Shown in pieces: positions 31,255-39,685 of a stretch of DNA of 50,025 nucleotides (positions are counted from its first letter, which is position 1; every line of letters starts with the position of its first letter). The notes under the pieces were generated by a model. That model was not told where the DNA came from. It searched no databases and was given only the letters and a program-made list of their open reading frames with translations. The stretch is from contig JAAZAV010000007.1 in assembly GCA_012514145.1 (NCBI GenBank), forward strand, positions 1-50,025, given 5' to 3'. This stretch comes from Clostridiales bacterium (GTDB lineage: Bacteria > Bacillota > Clostridia > Oscillospirales > CAG-272). A program made the translations under genes and the position numbers.

Positions 31255-32751
31255 TCAGCCGGTGAAGGTTTCGTTGATTTCGGCAATCTTTGCCAGCGCC
31301 GCCGCCTCATTTTTCTGATACATGGAAGCGAAGTCATAGCTGCTGTTGTAGAATAATTTTAGCAGCTCGGTGTGGTAATTGCCGACACCGTATATCCAGC
31401 CGAGATCGAAGATACGGCTGCCAAGTATGATGTCCAGCATTTCGGAGGACTCCTCATCCCGCAGAATCTTGCCCTGCAGAGTGATATCATAGTAGGCACC
31501 GGTCACGGTATACATAGATTCGCATGCCATGCTCTCCAGCACCGCACCCGACATGTCCGCGTCCTCAAGCACGGTGGGCATACAGATGAAGGAACAGCCA
31601 TAGGGTGATACCGACGAATAGTAGTCGTCCTGAATCTCATCATACTTCGGGTAGGGCAGTATGCCGAAGTCGGTCTCCATGTTGCGGTATTTCTTTATTA
31701 TGCAGAGATAGCGCGAGTAGAAGAGAACCTGGTCGTTTGCGAACATCTTCTCAATGCTGTCGGGGCTGTGATAGATGGAGTAGGAGGTTGTTCGGTCATA
31801 GGCAAGCGCCATGAACTTAGTGAGCATGTTAATGTTGCGCTCGGTGTTGAAGGTGAGTTCAAGCTCGCCGTCGCTGTTCACGCTGCAGAACCTGCCTCCG
31901 CAGGCGCTGACCATGCCGCGCATAGCCTCGTGCCAGATGCAGTAGCCGTATTTGTCGGCGTCGGTGAACTCTCCGTCGCCGTCTACATCCACCGATATGC
32001 CCGACGCCATGCCGACAAACTCGTCAATTGTCCAGCTGCCCTCCAGCACATGCTTGTAGGGATCGTCAAGACCGTAATCCTCGATGAGCCGTTTGTTGAA
32101 AAGAAGGCAGAAGGTGCATTCGTTGTCGATCATCGTTATGTCGCCGGTGATGTAGTAGTTGCGTCCACCCAGCGCCAGATCAACGAGCGCTTTCTGATCC
32201 CACCAGGGCTTTGTGAGGTCAATGTGGGGCACTTCGGTGTTCATCTCAAGCAGATAGCCGCCGGCAGCCAGATCCGCCGCGTCGTAGGTGCCCATGAGCA
32301 CCAGGTCGTAGGCATTGTCCCCCGCAGCCACGCTGCGCTGTATGAAATCCTTGCCCTTGCCGGTGGCGCCTGTGGTGCCCATGTGGTGCAGTTCATTGAT
32401 ATCAATATTGAACCGCTCCTCAATCGCCATGTTGCGGGCATAGACGGCATCGTTCAGCGCCTCGCCGTTCAGCTCATCGGCGGTGAACTCATAGATTTCC
32501 GTCCAGTCGGCGCCCCAGTTGCCGCAGGTGAGTATTTTGAAGGTATAACCGTTGTAATCAGCCGCAGGCACATCGGCTGTGAGTCTCGCTGTTTCAACCG
32601 GTTCGGTAACAGCGGAGCTGTCGCCTGCGTTATCGCCGGTACTCTCGGCAGTCGGTCTGCTCTCCCTTCCGCAGGAGACAAGTGCAGAGAGTATTACCAG
32701 CGCGGCAAGCAGAGCCGAAAGCGCGGCAGACAATTTATGCCTCGTCCTCAT
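31255..32751 (-). CDS. Solute-binding-like lipoprotein 3 (in an operon)
   Basis: This 498-residue lipoprotein has the lipobox LVSC with lipidation at C27 and an acidic linker. Family segments are AAGDNAYDLVLMG, PWWDQKALVDLALGG, LLFNKRLIEDYG, the EF-hand-like DVDGDGEFTDADKYG, ILPYPKYDEIQDDYY and LRDEESSEMLDIILGSRIFDLG. A terminal acid/alanine helix ends the protein. Its ATG lies 5 nt after the stop of the FAD oxidoreductase (TGA-5 nt-ATG), so the two are translated in a coupled way. It is the only one of the six lipoproteins placed in an operon with enzymes, which suggests that its ligand is a substrate of that pathway. No ABC permease is nearby. Confidence 0.82.
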   Translation of the reverse strand: MRTRHKLSAALSALLAALVILSALVSCGRESRPTAESTGDNAGDSSAVTEPVETARLTADVPAADYNGYTFKILTCGNWGADWTEIYEFTADELNGEALNDAVYARNMAIEERFNIDINELHHMGTTGATGKGKDFIQRSVAAGDNAYDLVLMGTYDAADLAAGGYLLEMNTEVPHIDLTKPWWDQKALVDLALGGRNYYITGDITMIDNECTFCLLFNKRLIEDYGLDDPYKHVLEGSWTIDEFVGMASGISVDVDGDGEFTDADKYGYCIWHEAMRGMVSACGGRFCSVNSDGELELTFNTERNINMLTKFMALAYDRTTSYSIYHSPDSIEKMFANDQVLFYSRYLCIIKKYRNMETDFGILPYPKYDEIQDDYYSSVSPYGCSFICMPTVLEDADMSGAVLESMACESMYTVTGAYYDITLQGKILRDEESSEMLDIILGSRIFDLGWIYGVGNYHTELLKLFYNSSYDFASMYQKNEAAALAKIAEINETFTG

Positions 32752-32756
32752 ACCCG

Positions 32757-34067
32757 TCACGCCTTGAAATTCGGTAGGTATGCGCCTAACTTCACCAGTC
32801 TCGCCTGCAGCTCGTGAACGTCGATGGCGTTGACGGCGGTGCGTCCCGAAGCGGCGAGGTGGGCGGCTATGCCGGCAGCCTGACCGGTGATGTAGCAGCC
32901 GGGCATGACGCGCACCGAGGACTGCATGTAGCGGTCGGTGCATATCGCGCGGCCGGCAACCAGCAGGTTTGTAAAGCCCTTGGCGGTGAGAGTGCGGTAA
33001 GGAATTCCGTAGCTCTCGCCCTTCTTATAGCGCAGGGTGGTATGATCCTTGATGAAGGTCTCATAGCCCTCCTTGTCGTTGGTAGGCGAGTGGATGTCGA
33101 TATTGTAGCAGTAGCGTCCGATCTCGTCCTCAAAGACCGCCTGACGGCGGAAGTCATCGATCACCAGCCGGTATTCGCAGGTGACCCGCCGCCCTTCCCG
33201 GATGCCGAGATATGCGCCCGACCAGACAAGTTCGGCGTTCTCGTAGCCGTTGAGGTACTCGCGGAAATACTTGCGGTACTCCAGCAGCTGGCGGCGTCCC
33301 TTCATTATTCCCTCGGTGAGCGAAGCGGCGTCACCTCCGTCCACATCGTAGACGTGACCGGCGTTGGAGCCGCCCACGCCGTCGGCTAACTTCCAGATGC
33401 CCGGCAGATGGCGGTCCTCGTTGGTGAACACCCCGTCTGCAAAGGCGCGGTCAAGTTCTCTCGAGTCGGGACCGAAGGTCTCATCCCAGTTGATGCCCGC
33501 CCAGATGCCGCAGAGGGTGGTAGCCATGACCCTCCCCTGTTCGTCGCCGAATTCGTATTCTGCGCCCGCGAAGGCCGACATGTCGGCGTCGCCGGTGCAG
33601 TCGATGAACACCTTTGCCTTCACGGCGAAGTTTGAGCCCTTGGAGGCGCAGATGGCGTATTTTATGGTGCCGTCCTCGACTATCACGTCTATGAGGGTGG
33701 TGTGGAACAGGAATTTCGCGCCGCTGTCGGTGACCAGCTTGTCGCAGCAGAGTTTCAGGGTCTCGACCGGGATGCTCATGGGGCAGTATTTCTTATAGCT
33801 CCCCGGTGCGTTTTCCTTGATGTAGTTGTAGATTTCGCTGCCGATGCCGGCGGCTAAGAAGGGACCGTTGCCGAAGGTCATGTAGGCGGGTACCAGCATT
33901 GTGGTGGCGGCTCCGCCGAAGGCTCCGAAGCTCTCGGCGATGAATACCGACGCGCCCTGACGCGCGGCAGCCACCGCGGCGGCTACGCCCGATGGTCCGC
34001 CGCCCGCTATGAACACATCCACGTCATAGCGTATGTCAAGCTTTGTTGAATAGGTAAGTTCTGCCAT
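32757..34067 (-). CDS. FAD-dependent oxidoreductase (FAD_oxidored type)
   Basis: This 436-residue protein begins with a dinucleotide-binding fold VDVFIAGGGPSGVAAAVAAAR (16-36), then FGGAATTMLVPAYM and the segment FIDCTGDADMS (about 154-164). Near the end AGRAICTDRYMQSSVRVMPGCYITGQAAGIAAHLA is the FAD-binding C-terminal signature. It belongs to a family with poorly known substrates, often found with sugar catabolic genes. AAAAAGGAG before the ATG overlaps the stop codon of the preceding epimerase gene, a tight operon arrangement. The protein has no signal peptide and should be cytoplasmic. Oxidation of a sugar or polyol taken up by the neighbouring lipoprotein system is inference. Confidence 0.85.
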   Translation of the reverse strand: MAELTYSTKLDIRYDVDVFIAGGGPSGVAAAVAAARQGASVFIAESFGAFGGAATTMLVPAYMTFGNGPFLAAGIGSEIYNYIKENAPGSYKKYCPMSIPVETLKLCCDKLVTDSGAKFLFHTTLIDVIVEDGTIKYAICASKGSNFAVKAKVFIDCTGDADMSAFAGAEYEFGDEQGRVMATTLCGIWAGINWDETFGPDSRELDRAFADGVFTNEDRHLPGIWKLADGVGGSNAGHVYDVDGGDAASLTEGIMKGRRQLLEYRKYFREYLNGYENAELVWSGAYLGIREGRRVTCEYRLVIDDFRRQAVFEDEIGRYCYNIDIHSPTNDKEGYETFIKDHTTLRYKKGESYGIPYRTLTAKGFTNLLVAGRAICTDRYMQSSVRVMPGCYITGQAAGIAAHLAASGRTAVNAIDVHELQARLVKLGAYLPNFKA

Positions 34068-34070
34068 TTT

Positions 34071-34895
34071 TTACTCCTTTTTAAGTATGTTTATGATTTC
34101 TTTTACATATTTTAAGTCGGTCAGTATCGAACAGTCGCTGTCGCTTTCCTTGAAGCCGTAGAGGTGGGGGATAGTCTCTATCGTTATCACGATGTCCTCA
34201 ATGCCCGCGTTTACAATGGCGGTCAGGTATTCCTTAGCGTCAAAGGTGTTCACCCGCTCGGCTAAAAGGCGCGGCTCCAGCAGGGGAGCGTGCATGTCGC
34301 GCAGACCGTTGTTGTTGTGTATGTGGCTCTCGATAATCGGCAGCCCCACCCGGCTCAGTTCGGCTCCGAAGTCCCCGGCGCTGTTGCCGCAGCCCTTTTT
34401 GATAAGCCGTATGTTCATATGCCCAGCGTCCACCAGCAGATAGAACGGGTGTTCGGCATACAGTGCCGCCGCCTCGTCGCTCAACCCCTCGAGGGCGTAA
34501 TCCTCGAATGCCAGCCTGACTTTTGTGTCGGCGAACAGCTCCACCGAGCGCTTCAGTTCGGGGAAGATGCCCTCGAACCAGACGTCAAAGGAGAGGATTT
34601 CAAGCAGGCCGTATTTCTCCTGCCAGGCGTGAATGTCGTCCATCGATCGCCGGAAGTCCTCGACCGCCTCGGGCTTTTTCGGGTCGGGCAGTCCGTAGTG
34701 AACGCTGAGCCCGGTGCTGTTTTCGCTGAGCGCCAGGGCGATATCCTCCGCCGTTTTCTCGTCGCGTATGGCGGCGCGGAAATCGTTGCCCAGGGCGCTG
34801 AATATATCAAACCCCGCGGCTCCGAAGAAGCGGATGTTTCCGGTGAGCGTGCGGTAGGGATAGTGCCATCCGGCAAGGGCGTACTTCATGAACAT
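34071..34895 (-). CDS. Sugar phosphate isomerase/epimerase-like TIM barrel
   Basis: This 274-residue protein has the xylose-isomerase-like TIM-barrel pattern: KYALAGWHYPYRTL at the start, a glutamate/aspartate barrel strand (VRLAFEDYALEG), LLVDAGHMN near the middle, ESHIHNNNGLRDMH and DIVITIETIP near the end. The D..H, H.H and E residues match the expected metal ligands. GGAGG lies 10 nt before the ATG at 34895; a second ATG two codons later is also possible. The stop codon is 3 nt from the oxidoreductase start. It is the second gene of a four-gene operon. Substrate unknown. Confidence 0.8.
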   Translation of the reverse strand: MFMKYALAGWHYPYRTLTGNIRFFGAAGFDIFSALGNDFRAAIRDEKTAEDIALALSENSTGLSVHYGLPDPKKPEAVEDFRRSMDDIHAWQEKYGLLEILSFDVWFEGIFPELKRSVELFADTKVRLAFEDYALEGLSDEAAALYAEHPFYLLVDAGHMNIRLIKKGCGNSAGDFGAELSRVGLPIIESHIHNNNGLRDMHAPLLEPRLLAERVNTFDAKEYLTAIVNAGIEDIVITIETIPHLYGFKESDSDCSILTDLKYVKEIINILKKE

Positions 34896-34965
34896 AAAAA
34901 TCAATCCTCCTCTTTTGTATTGTCTTGCATGTAATCGGGTCGATATCCGGACAAATTCCGCGTGT

Positions 34966-35883
34966 CTAACGCCGCGTTTCTTCCCCTTCTCCGTCGTATG
35001 CGAAGATCCCATAGCCGGTGCCGGGGGTGACCGAGCGGCAGAGGGCGTCGGCGTAGGCGCGCTGCAGACCGGTCTCCCGGGGCAGCGCCTCGGGCTTTGA
35101 GAAATCGGCTTTGCGTCCGAATACGCGCCAGAGGTTGCCCGTGCTTTCGGCGGAAGAGACTATCCGGAAATCACGCTTGAAGCGCAGTATGTTTGAAGTT
35201 TCGGGCAGGATATCCTCATGTCCCGGCCAGAGAAGCCAGGAGTCGCAGACAAAGGCGGCCTCCCCGCCGCAGCCGAAATATCTGTAGGCGCGGCGGTAGG
35301 CGTCGAAGCACTCGGCGGCGGGGAGAGGACCGTCCTCGGGAACATGGATATTGATGACGGTGTCCCCGTTTTTGACAGTCAGTGAGCCGACTGTGACATC
35401 CTCATGCCTGTATTTTATCTGATGAAACTGGAGCCGTCCGAGGCGGACGATATCGCCCCGCAGCCCTGTCAGGTTCCAGCTGTATTCGGTGTTTCCCCAG
35501 ACGTTCAGGTTCTTGAAGGTAGACTTCGCCCAGATTGCCAGATCGGTCATTGACTGTATGTATATCCAGTCGTCAATCCCCCGCTCACGGTAGCGGGCGG
35601 CAGATTCGGGCATATAGAGAATCACAAGCGCCAGCTGCACTTCCAGCTTTCCGAGCCCCGTGCGGGCGGATATCGCCGATATCTCACTGCCGGCATTGTC
35701 CCCGCTTCCGAAGGCAAGGGCGGCGGCGCGGCGGCAGGCGGCGAAGGCTTCTGCGTCGCCGAGAATCAGTCTGATATATGAATCTATTTTCTCGCGGGCT
35801 TCATCGGGCAGGTCGAGTCTGTCATATGCGAGGGCGGCAAGTTCCCTGGTAGTAATGGTAATCACCTCGTCTTTATGTGTCAT
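34966..35883 (-). CDS. Acyltransferase-like protein (DUF5596, NAT_N plus GNAT_C)
   Basis: This protein of about 305 residues resembles the two-part family with an N-acyltransferase N-terminal helical domain and a GNAT-like C-terminal domain. The helical part contains ILYMPESAARYRERGIDDWIYIQSMTDLAIW. The C-terminal half has TEYSWNLTGLRGDIVRLGRLQFHQIKY, INIHVPEDGPL, and FVCDSWLLWPGHEDILPETSNILRF. Acyl transfer is inferred from fold naming only; I know of no proven substrate. The start is uncertain: ATG at 35883 lacks a good ribosome site, and GTG at 35865 is another option. The promoter at 35950-35978 excludes earlier starts. It leads the operon with epimerase, FAD oxidoreductase and lipoprotein 3. 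Confidence 0.72.
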   Translation of the reverse strand: MTHKDEVITITTRELAALAYDRLDLPDEAREKIDSYIRLILGDAEAFAACRRAAALAFGSGDNAGSEISAISARTGLGKLEVQLALVILYMPESAARYRERGIDDWIYIQSMTDLAIWAKSTFKNLNVWGNTEYSWNLTGLRGDIVRLGRLQFHQIKYRHEDVTVGSLTVKNGDTVINIHVPEDGPLPAAECFDAYRRAYRYFGCGGEAAFVCDSWLLWPGHEDILPETSNILRFKRDFRIVSSAESTGNLWRVFGRKADFSKPEALPRETGLQRAYADALCRSVTPGTGYGIFAYDGEGEETRR

Positions 35884-35949
35884 GTGTCGTGCGCGGGAAA
35901 TCCGCTCAATACGATAAAACAGCAGGGCGGAAAATCCGCTTACATGGAG

Positions 35950-35978
35950 ATTATACCACAGAGAAACGCCGTGTGCAA
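35950..35978 (-). promoter_or_regulatory. Promoter of the four-gene oxidoreductase operon
   Basis: On the minus strand TTGCAC (35978-35973) and a perfect TATAAT (35955-35950) are 17 bp apart. Transcription starts near 35943, about 60 nt before the ATG at 35883. No other strong promoter is visible before lipoprotein 3. Confidence 0.72.
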
Positions 35979-36118
35979 CGACCGGCTTAACTTTTTCGAA
36001 TTCGAAGGCGAATGAATATCTATGAATATTTATCTCAGCGGCATTATTTATCATTTATCATTTATCCGGCGGTGTCGCGGGGGCTCCGTCTTCGGTTCAG
36101 GATATAATAATGACAGCA

Positions 36119-36154
36119 AAATCGAGGTGTAAAATGAAATCGAGGTGTGAAATG
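36119..36154 (+). repeat. 18-bp tandem repeat duplicating a translation start
   Basis: Two adjacent 18-bp units (36119-36136 and 36137-36154) differ at one base. Each carries GAGGTGT and then an ATG. The units are in frame, so the leading ATGs at 36134 and 36152 each have their own ribosome site. A TATAAT at 36103-36108 suggests transcription begins near 36115. Confidence 0.7.
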
Positions 36155-36991
36155 AAGATAACCATACTCAGCGACAATACCGCCATACCGACGGGAAAAA
36201 CATGTTCGGATAATGAACTTGCCCCGGAATGGGGGCTGTCGGTTTATATCGAATACGGGGAGCGGAAAATCCTGCTTGATTTCGGCGCGTCGGGCATCTT
36301 TGCCGAAAACGCCGCCAAACTTGGCATTGATCTTGCGTCGGTCGACACGGCGGCGCTCTCCCACGCCCATTACGACCACTCGGACGGTATGGACAGATTT
36401 TTCGAGCTGAACGGCAGCGCGCCGGTCTATATCGCCGCCGGCTGCGGTGAGGACTGTTACAGCGCGTCGGGCGGATATCACTATATCGGCATAAAGCCGG
36501 GCATGCTGGAAAAATACGCGCCCCGTCTGATAAGGGTGCCGGGAAATGAATTATATCCGACAGGCGAGGGAATATATCTTTTTCCCCATATCCTTCCGGA
36601 CGCCGGGGAGCTGGGCAGAGGAGCGGCGATGTACCGCGAGACCGATGAAGGCAGGATATACGACGACTTCTCCCACGAGATGAGCCTTATATTCGTGACC
36701 GAACGGGGACCTGTCGTATTCTCAAGCTGTTCGCACATCGGCGCGGACAATGTGCTTCGCCTGGTGTCGGCGGCATTGGGCGGCAGCAGGATATACGCCT
36801 TTGTCGGCGGTCTGCACCTCTTCCGCTCGGACGAGAAGGAAGCGATGCGTGTAGCTGAGCGGCTTGCGAACTCGGATTTGAAGCTGCTTGTAACCGGCCA
36901 CTGCACCGGCGAGACGGCGCTGGAACTGCTGAATGAGCGCATGGGCGAAAGACTGCTTGTCACATACCCCGGCATGACGGCAGAACTCTGA
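36152..36991 (+). CDS. MBL-fold metallo-hydrolase (COG1237 type)
   Basis: This protein of 279 residues (285 if the ATG at 36134 is used) has the metallo-beta-lactamase fold. LLDFGASGIFAENAAKLGIDL precedes the HxHxDH motif SHAHYDHSDG, with H71, H73, D75 and H76. Later metal ligands are in FSSCSHIGADN, VGGLHLF and VTGHCTG. The sequence resembles the family of 7,8-dihydropterin-methyl-ribofuranosylaminobenzene phosphate synthase-like proteins (COG1237), whose bacterial members have no settled function. It is cytoplasmic and monocistronic, ending at a strong terminator. The tandem repeat upstream provides two equivalent starts. Confidence 0.85.
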   Translation: MKITILSDNTAIPTGKTCSDNELAPEWGLSVYIEYGERKILLDFGASGIFAENAAKLGIDLASVDTAALSHAHYDHSDGMDRFFELNGSAPVYIAAGCGEDCYSASGGYHYIGIKPGMLEKYAPRLIRVPGNELYPTGEGIYLFPHILPDAGELGRGAAMYRETDEGRIYDDFSHEMSLIFVTERGPVVFSSCSHIGADNVLRLVSAALGGSRIYAFVGGLHLFRSDEKEAMRVAERLANSDLKLLVTGHCTGETALELLNERMGERLLVTYPGMTAEL

Positions 36992-37070
36992 ACATGGCAA
37001 TATTAGCATATGCATTGGCAGAACGTTTCGGGCAGCCATCAGCCATGAAAAACACTGCCCCATAAGCATA

Positions 37071-37110
37071 ACCGGCGGAGGGTGTGAAATCCTCCGCCGG
37101 TATATTTTTT
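37071..37110 (+). terminator. Terminator of the MBL-fold gene
   Basis: A perfect 11-bp stem (37071-37081 with 37091-37101) with a 9-nt loop is followed by ATATTTTTT. On the minus strand the tail is not T-rich, so it serves mainly the plus-strand gene. Confidence 0.88.
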
Positions 37111-37119
37111 AATTACAGG

Positions 37120-38130
37120 TCACACCCGCACAAAGGCATAGGCTATGCGTTCGCGTCGGTGGGTGTATACGATGCGCAGAAGACCGTCCTCATATATGAC
37201 CGACGGATAGGAGAATTCGCCGTCCTCGGTTTCGAGATCAAGCAGTTTCTCAAAGCTCTTTCCTCCGTCGGCGGAAAGAGACAGGGTCAGCGGGGTTCGC
37301 TTGCCCCAGTTGCCGCGGACCGGGTTCGAGATAAGACAAATCCTCCCGTCCGGCAGGGCGCAGAGGTCAAAGCCGCTGTTGTTGTTGGGCATGTCGGTGG
37401 GATAGGCTGTGCACCAGCTTCTGCCGCCGTCTGATGAGTCGGTGCGGTACAGACAGCCGTTCGCGCTGCGCATGAGAGCGTGCACACCGCCGCCGTCCTC
37501 CCAGAGGGAGGGCTGAATCAGCCTCACATCGGGCGGGGCGGCTACAAATTCGGTACGTTCAAGGGCTGAAAAATCGCCGCGTAAAGCGAGGTCGAAAAAG
37601 ACGCGCCAGGGCGAGCCGCCGGCAGTCGCCTCCGCGTCCTCCTTCGCGTATTCCCGGGAGGCGGGGCAGAGTATGGTTCCGTCACGCAGCCGCAGGGGCT
37701 TGTTCTTTACCGGTCCCCGTCCGCCGTCATTGTCGCCGGGCACAAGCTCCCGCTCGGGGGAGAAGTCAAACTCACCGTCGGGCGACGGGCAGTCGGGTGC
37801 TGTCCGCAAACAGGTCTTCCATCCGGGTATAGTGACACCGACTTTGTAGAAAAGATATACCTTTCCGCCGTCGGCGAAAAGCACGGGGTTCCAGTGCGCG
37901 ATGTCACGGGTCGCGTCTCCCTCGTCCCCCGACATGAGTCGGGGGACGCTCCATACGCCGTCACGGTACCGGGAGAGCCATATTCCCACATCGGGAGCGC
38001 TCTCGCGGGTTCCGCCGAACCAGGCGCAGAGATATCCTCCCCCCGCCGCGCAGACGGTTGAAGCGTGACAGGAGGGCGTAGGCCGTCTGTCATAGTTAAA
38101 TACAAAGCCGCGTTCAATAATCTCAGCCAT
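37120..38130 (-). CDS. BNR-repeat sialidase-like protein
   Basis: This 336-residue beta-propeller protein is of the BNR_2 sialidase type. The N-terminus has SCHASTV and YLCAWFGGTRESAPDVGIWLSR, and HWNPVLF and GRGPVKNKPL follow. Two Asp-boxes are clear, SSDGGRSW and SADGGKSF. Related proteins are called exo-alpha-sialidases, but many act on other glycans and the arginine triad cannot be confirmed by eye. No signal peptide is present, so any activity is cytoplasmic. GGGAGG lies 8 nt before the ATG, which overlaps the end of the preceding epimerase gene by 8 nt. It is the third gene of an operon with DUF3795 and the epimerase. Confidence 0.82.
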   Translation of the reverse strand: MAEIIERGFVFNYDRRPTPSCHASTVCAAGGGYLCAWFGGTRESAPDVGIWLSRYRDGVWSVPRLMSGDEGDATRDIAHWNPVLFADGGKVYLFYKVGVTIPGWKTCLRTAPDCPSPDGEFDFSPERELVPGDNDGGRGPVKNKPLRLRDGTILCPASREYAKEDAEATAGGSPWRVFFDLALRGDFSALERTEFVAAPPDVRLIQPSLWEDGGGVHALMRSANGCLYRTDSSDGGRSWCTAYPTDMPNNNSGFDLCALPDGRICLISNPVRGNWGKRTPLTLSLSADGGKSFEKLLDLETEDGEFSYPSVIYEDGLLRIVYTHRRERIAYAFVRV

Positions 38131-38971
38131 TATTCTTGCCTCCCGAAGCGCAGGTTTTCAGATATTTTATCTCTTTTTCAAGGCACCGCATCAGCAGCTC
38201 CGGCTCCTTCTCATGGTAGAAGGGCATGAGTATCGAAGGAATCGCCGATTCGCCCGAGGCAAAGCCGGCGGCGTGAAGCAGAGAATATATCCGGCGATAG
38301 TCGGCCATGCCCTCATATGCCGGGACGAAGGGGCGGCTCCAACCCTTGGAGGGGGAGTCGGGGTCGCCGTTTCGCAGATGTGCGGCGTCCTTGGCTCCCA
38401 GAGCGGCGATATATTCGCCAAGCAGACCTACCTGATAATCCCAGTGCTCATAACCCTCCTGCGCCAGGTTGTTGCCCGGGTCGATTTTAATGCCGACATA
38501 GCGCGGGTCGAGATCCTTCACCATCGGCCAGGCGGCAGTGGCGTTGTGGGGATAAAAGCCGCCGTGGAGCTGTATCACCGAACGCACCGAGTGGCGTCTG
38601 CCGTATTCGGCGGCGGTCTCGGCGAATCTGCGCCCCAGACCGGCGAGGGCGCGGGGACCGTCGGGGGAGTTTTTGCTTATATATTGCAGTCGTATTAGTT
38701 CTATGCCGTTCTGCGCCAGGATTCCGAACATGCGGTCGGAGAGGGCGGGATCGTTAAAGTCGATTGGCGTATCGGCGTACTTCACCTCAAGCCCGTTTGC
38801 CTCGGCTTCGGCGATATAGCCGGGCAGCCCTTCGGCGAGCATATCGGGCGGCAGAGGATAGCCCTCCCGAACCAGCGCCGTGGGGCCGTCGATGCCCGCC
38901 GAGGCGCAGTACTCCATCAGTTCGGGTACGCTCATCTGTGTGAAGAATTTCGCGAAAAGATAGAATTTCAC
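38123..38971 (-). CDS. Sugar phosphate isomerase/epimerase-like protein
   Basis: This 282-residue protein has the TIM-barrel pattern of the xylose-isomerase-like family: KFYLFAKFFTQMSVPELMEYCASAGIDG at the start, VIQLHGGFY in the middle, YVGIKIDPGNN as the metal strand, and AAHLRNGD later. I prefer the GTG at 38971, which overlaps the upstream stop codon as GTGA. An earlier GTG at 38986 touches the AGGAG ribosome site and is unlikely. Translation is therefore coupled to the DUF3795 gene, and the end overlaps the sialidase-like gene by 8 nt. The tight packing argues that the three products act together. Substrate unknown. Confidence 0.8.
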   Translation of the reverse strand: MKFYLFAKFFTQMSVPELMEYCASAGIDGPTALVREGYPLPPDMLAEGLPGYIAEAEANGLEVKYADTPIDFNDPALSDRMFGILAQNGIELIRLQYISKNSPDGPRALAGLGRRFAETAAEYGRRHSVRSVIQLHGGFYPHNATAAWPMVKDLDPRYVGIKIDPGNNLAQEGYEHWDYQVGLLGEYIAALGAKDAAHLRNGDPDSPSKGWSRPFVPAYEGMADYRRIYSLLHAAGFASGESAIPSILMPFYHEKEPELLMRCLEKEIKYLKTCASGGKNNG

Positions 38972-39489
38972 TTGTCTTTTAAGCACTCCTTTCGTCTGAC
39001 GATATCCCGCCGCAGGAAGGCAAGGATTTTCGGGTCGCCGCCACCCTCGACGTATTCGCAGACCATGAGATAATCCTCGTCGGCGACAAGTCCGAAGCAG
39101 GCAGGCGGGACGTCATCCGCCGGCTGCCCGGATTTCTCAAGCTGCGCCGCCAGATATATACGGGTATCGTCGAAGAATTTTGCTTTGGCTCCGCCCGGCA
39201 GGATGTATTCAAAATTCACGATATCGCCGACGAGAGGGAAAAGCTCGGTCACCTCGGGCATTCCGGATATGCCGAGGGCGTTGAATTCGGCGATGACCTC
39301 TGCCTTGAGTTTTGCTATGATGTCAAGGTACCTCTCATTACCGCCGCACAGGTTTGCGCCCTTGCGGGAACATGCCCGGAAAAGCATACAGTCGCCGCCC
39401 AGGGGTCTTCCGCCGGTTTCGATACAGCCGCCGCAGCTGCCGTCATACAGACAGTCAGAGCAGTCGATTCCGCAGAGTGTTTTGCTCAT
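38968..39489 (-). CDS. DUF3795 cysteine-rich protein
   Basis: This 173-residue protein starts with the DUF3795 cysteine pattern CGIDCSDCLYDGSCGGC (C6, C10, C13, C19, C22), with more cysteines at 34, 40 and 48, probably a zinc or Fe-S site. The C-terminal part includes a segment on a FEYILPGG strand and an acidic VADEDYLMVCEYVEGGGD region of unknown role. GGAG lies before the ATG at 39489; in-frame ATGs upstream lack a ribosome site. It is the first gene of the operon with the epimerase and the BNR protein. DUF3795 proteins have no established function, so its place at the head of a sugar operon is of interest. Confidence 0.8.
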   Translation of the reverse strand: MSKTLCGIDCSDCLYDGSCGGCIETGGRPLGGDCMLFRACSRKGANLCGGNERYLDIIAKLKAEVIAEFNALGISGMPEVTELFPLVGDIVNFEYILPGGAKAKFFDDTRIYLAAQLEKSGQPADDVPPACFGLVADEDYLMVCEYVEGGGDPKILAFLRRDIVRRKECLKDK

Positions 39490-39552
39490 TTCAATAACTC
39501 CTCGATGTGAATTTGCGCGTGGTCTCATCGGTGTTAATTTGCGTCCGCCTGC

Positions 39553-39581
39553 ATTATAGCACATCACCGCCTCCGGCGCAA
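39553..39581 (-). promoter_or_regulatory. Promoter of the DUF3795 operon
   Basis: On the minus strand TTGCGC (39581-39576) and a perfect TATAAT (39558-39553) are 17 bp apart, giving a leader of about 57 nt before the ATG at 39489. The 340-nt divergent gap (39490-39829) holds this, the operator-like palindromes and the lipoprotein 4 promoter. Confidence 0.7.
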
Positions 39582-39685
39582 CGAAAATTCCGGCGTCTTT
39601 TCGGCGTATGGTATCCGGTGTGATAAGTCAGAATGCAACCCGCTTCGTGCGGCGCATGAATGTGTGACAGCTAATTAAATAACAG

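Noticed and set aside
31768..32817. A 349-codon plus-strand frame opposite lipoprotein 3
   Set aside because: The minus strand there encodes a lipoprotein with lipobox and all family motifs; the plus frame has no ribosome site and a Val/Ala-rich antisense composition.
36062..36481. Minus-strand 139-codon frame over the start of the MBL-fold gene
   Set aside because: It is antisense to the HxHxDH-containing gene and has no ribosome site or recognisable motif.
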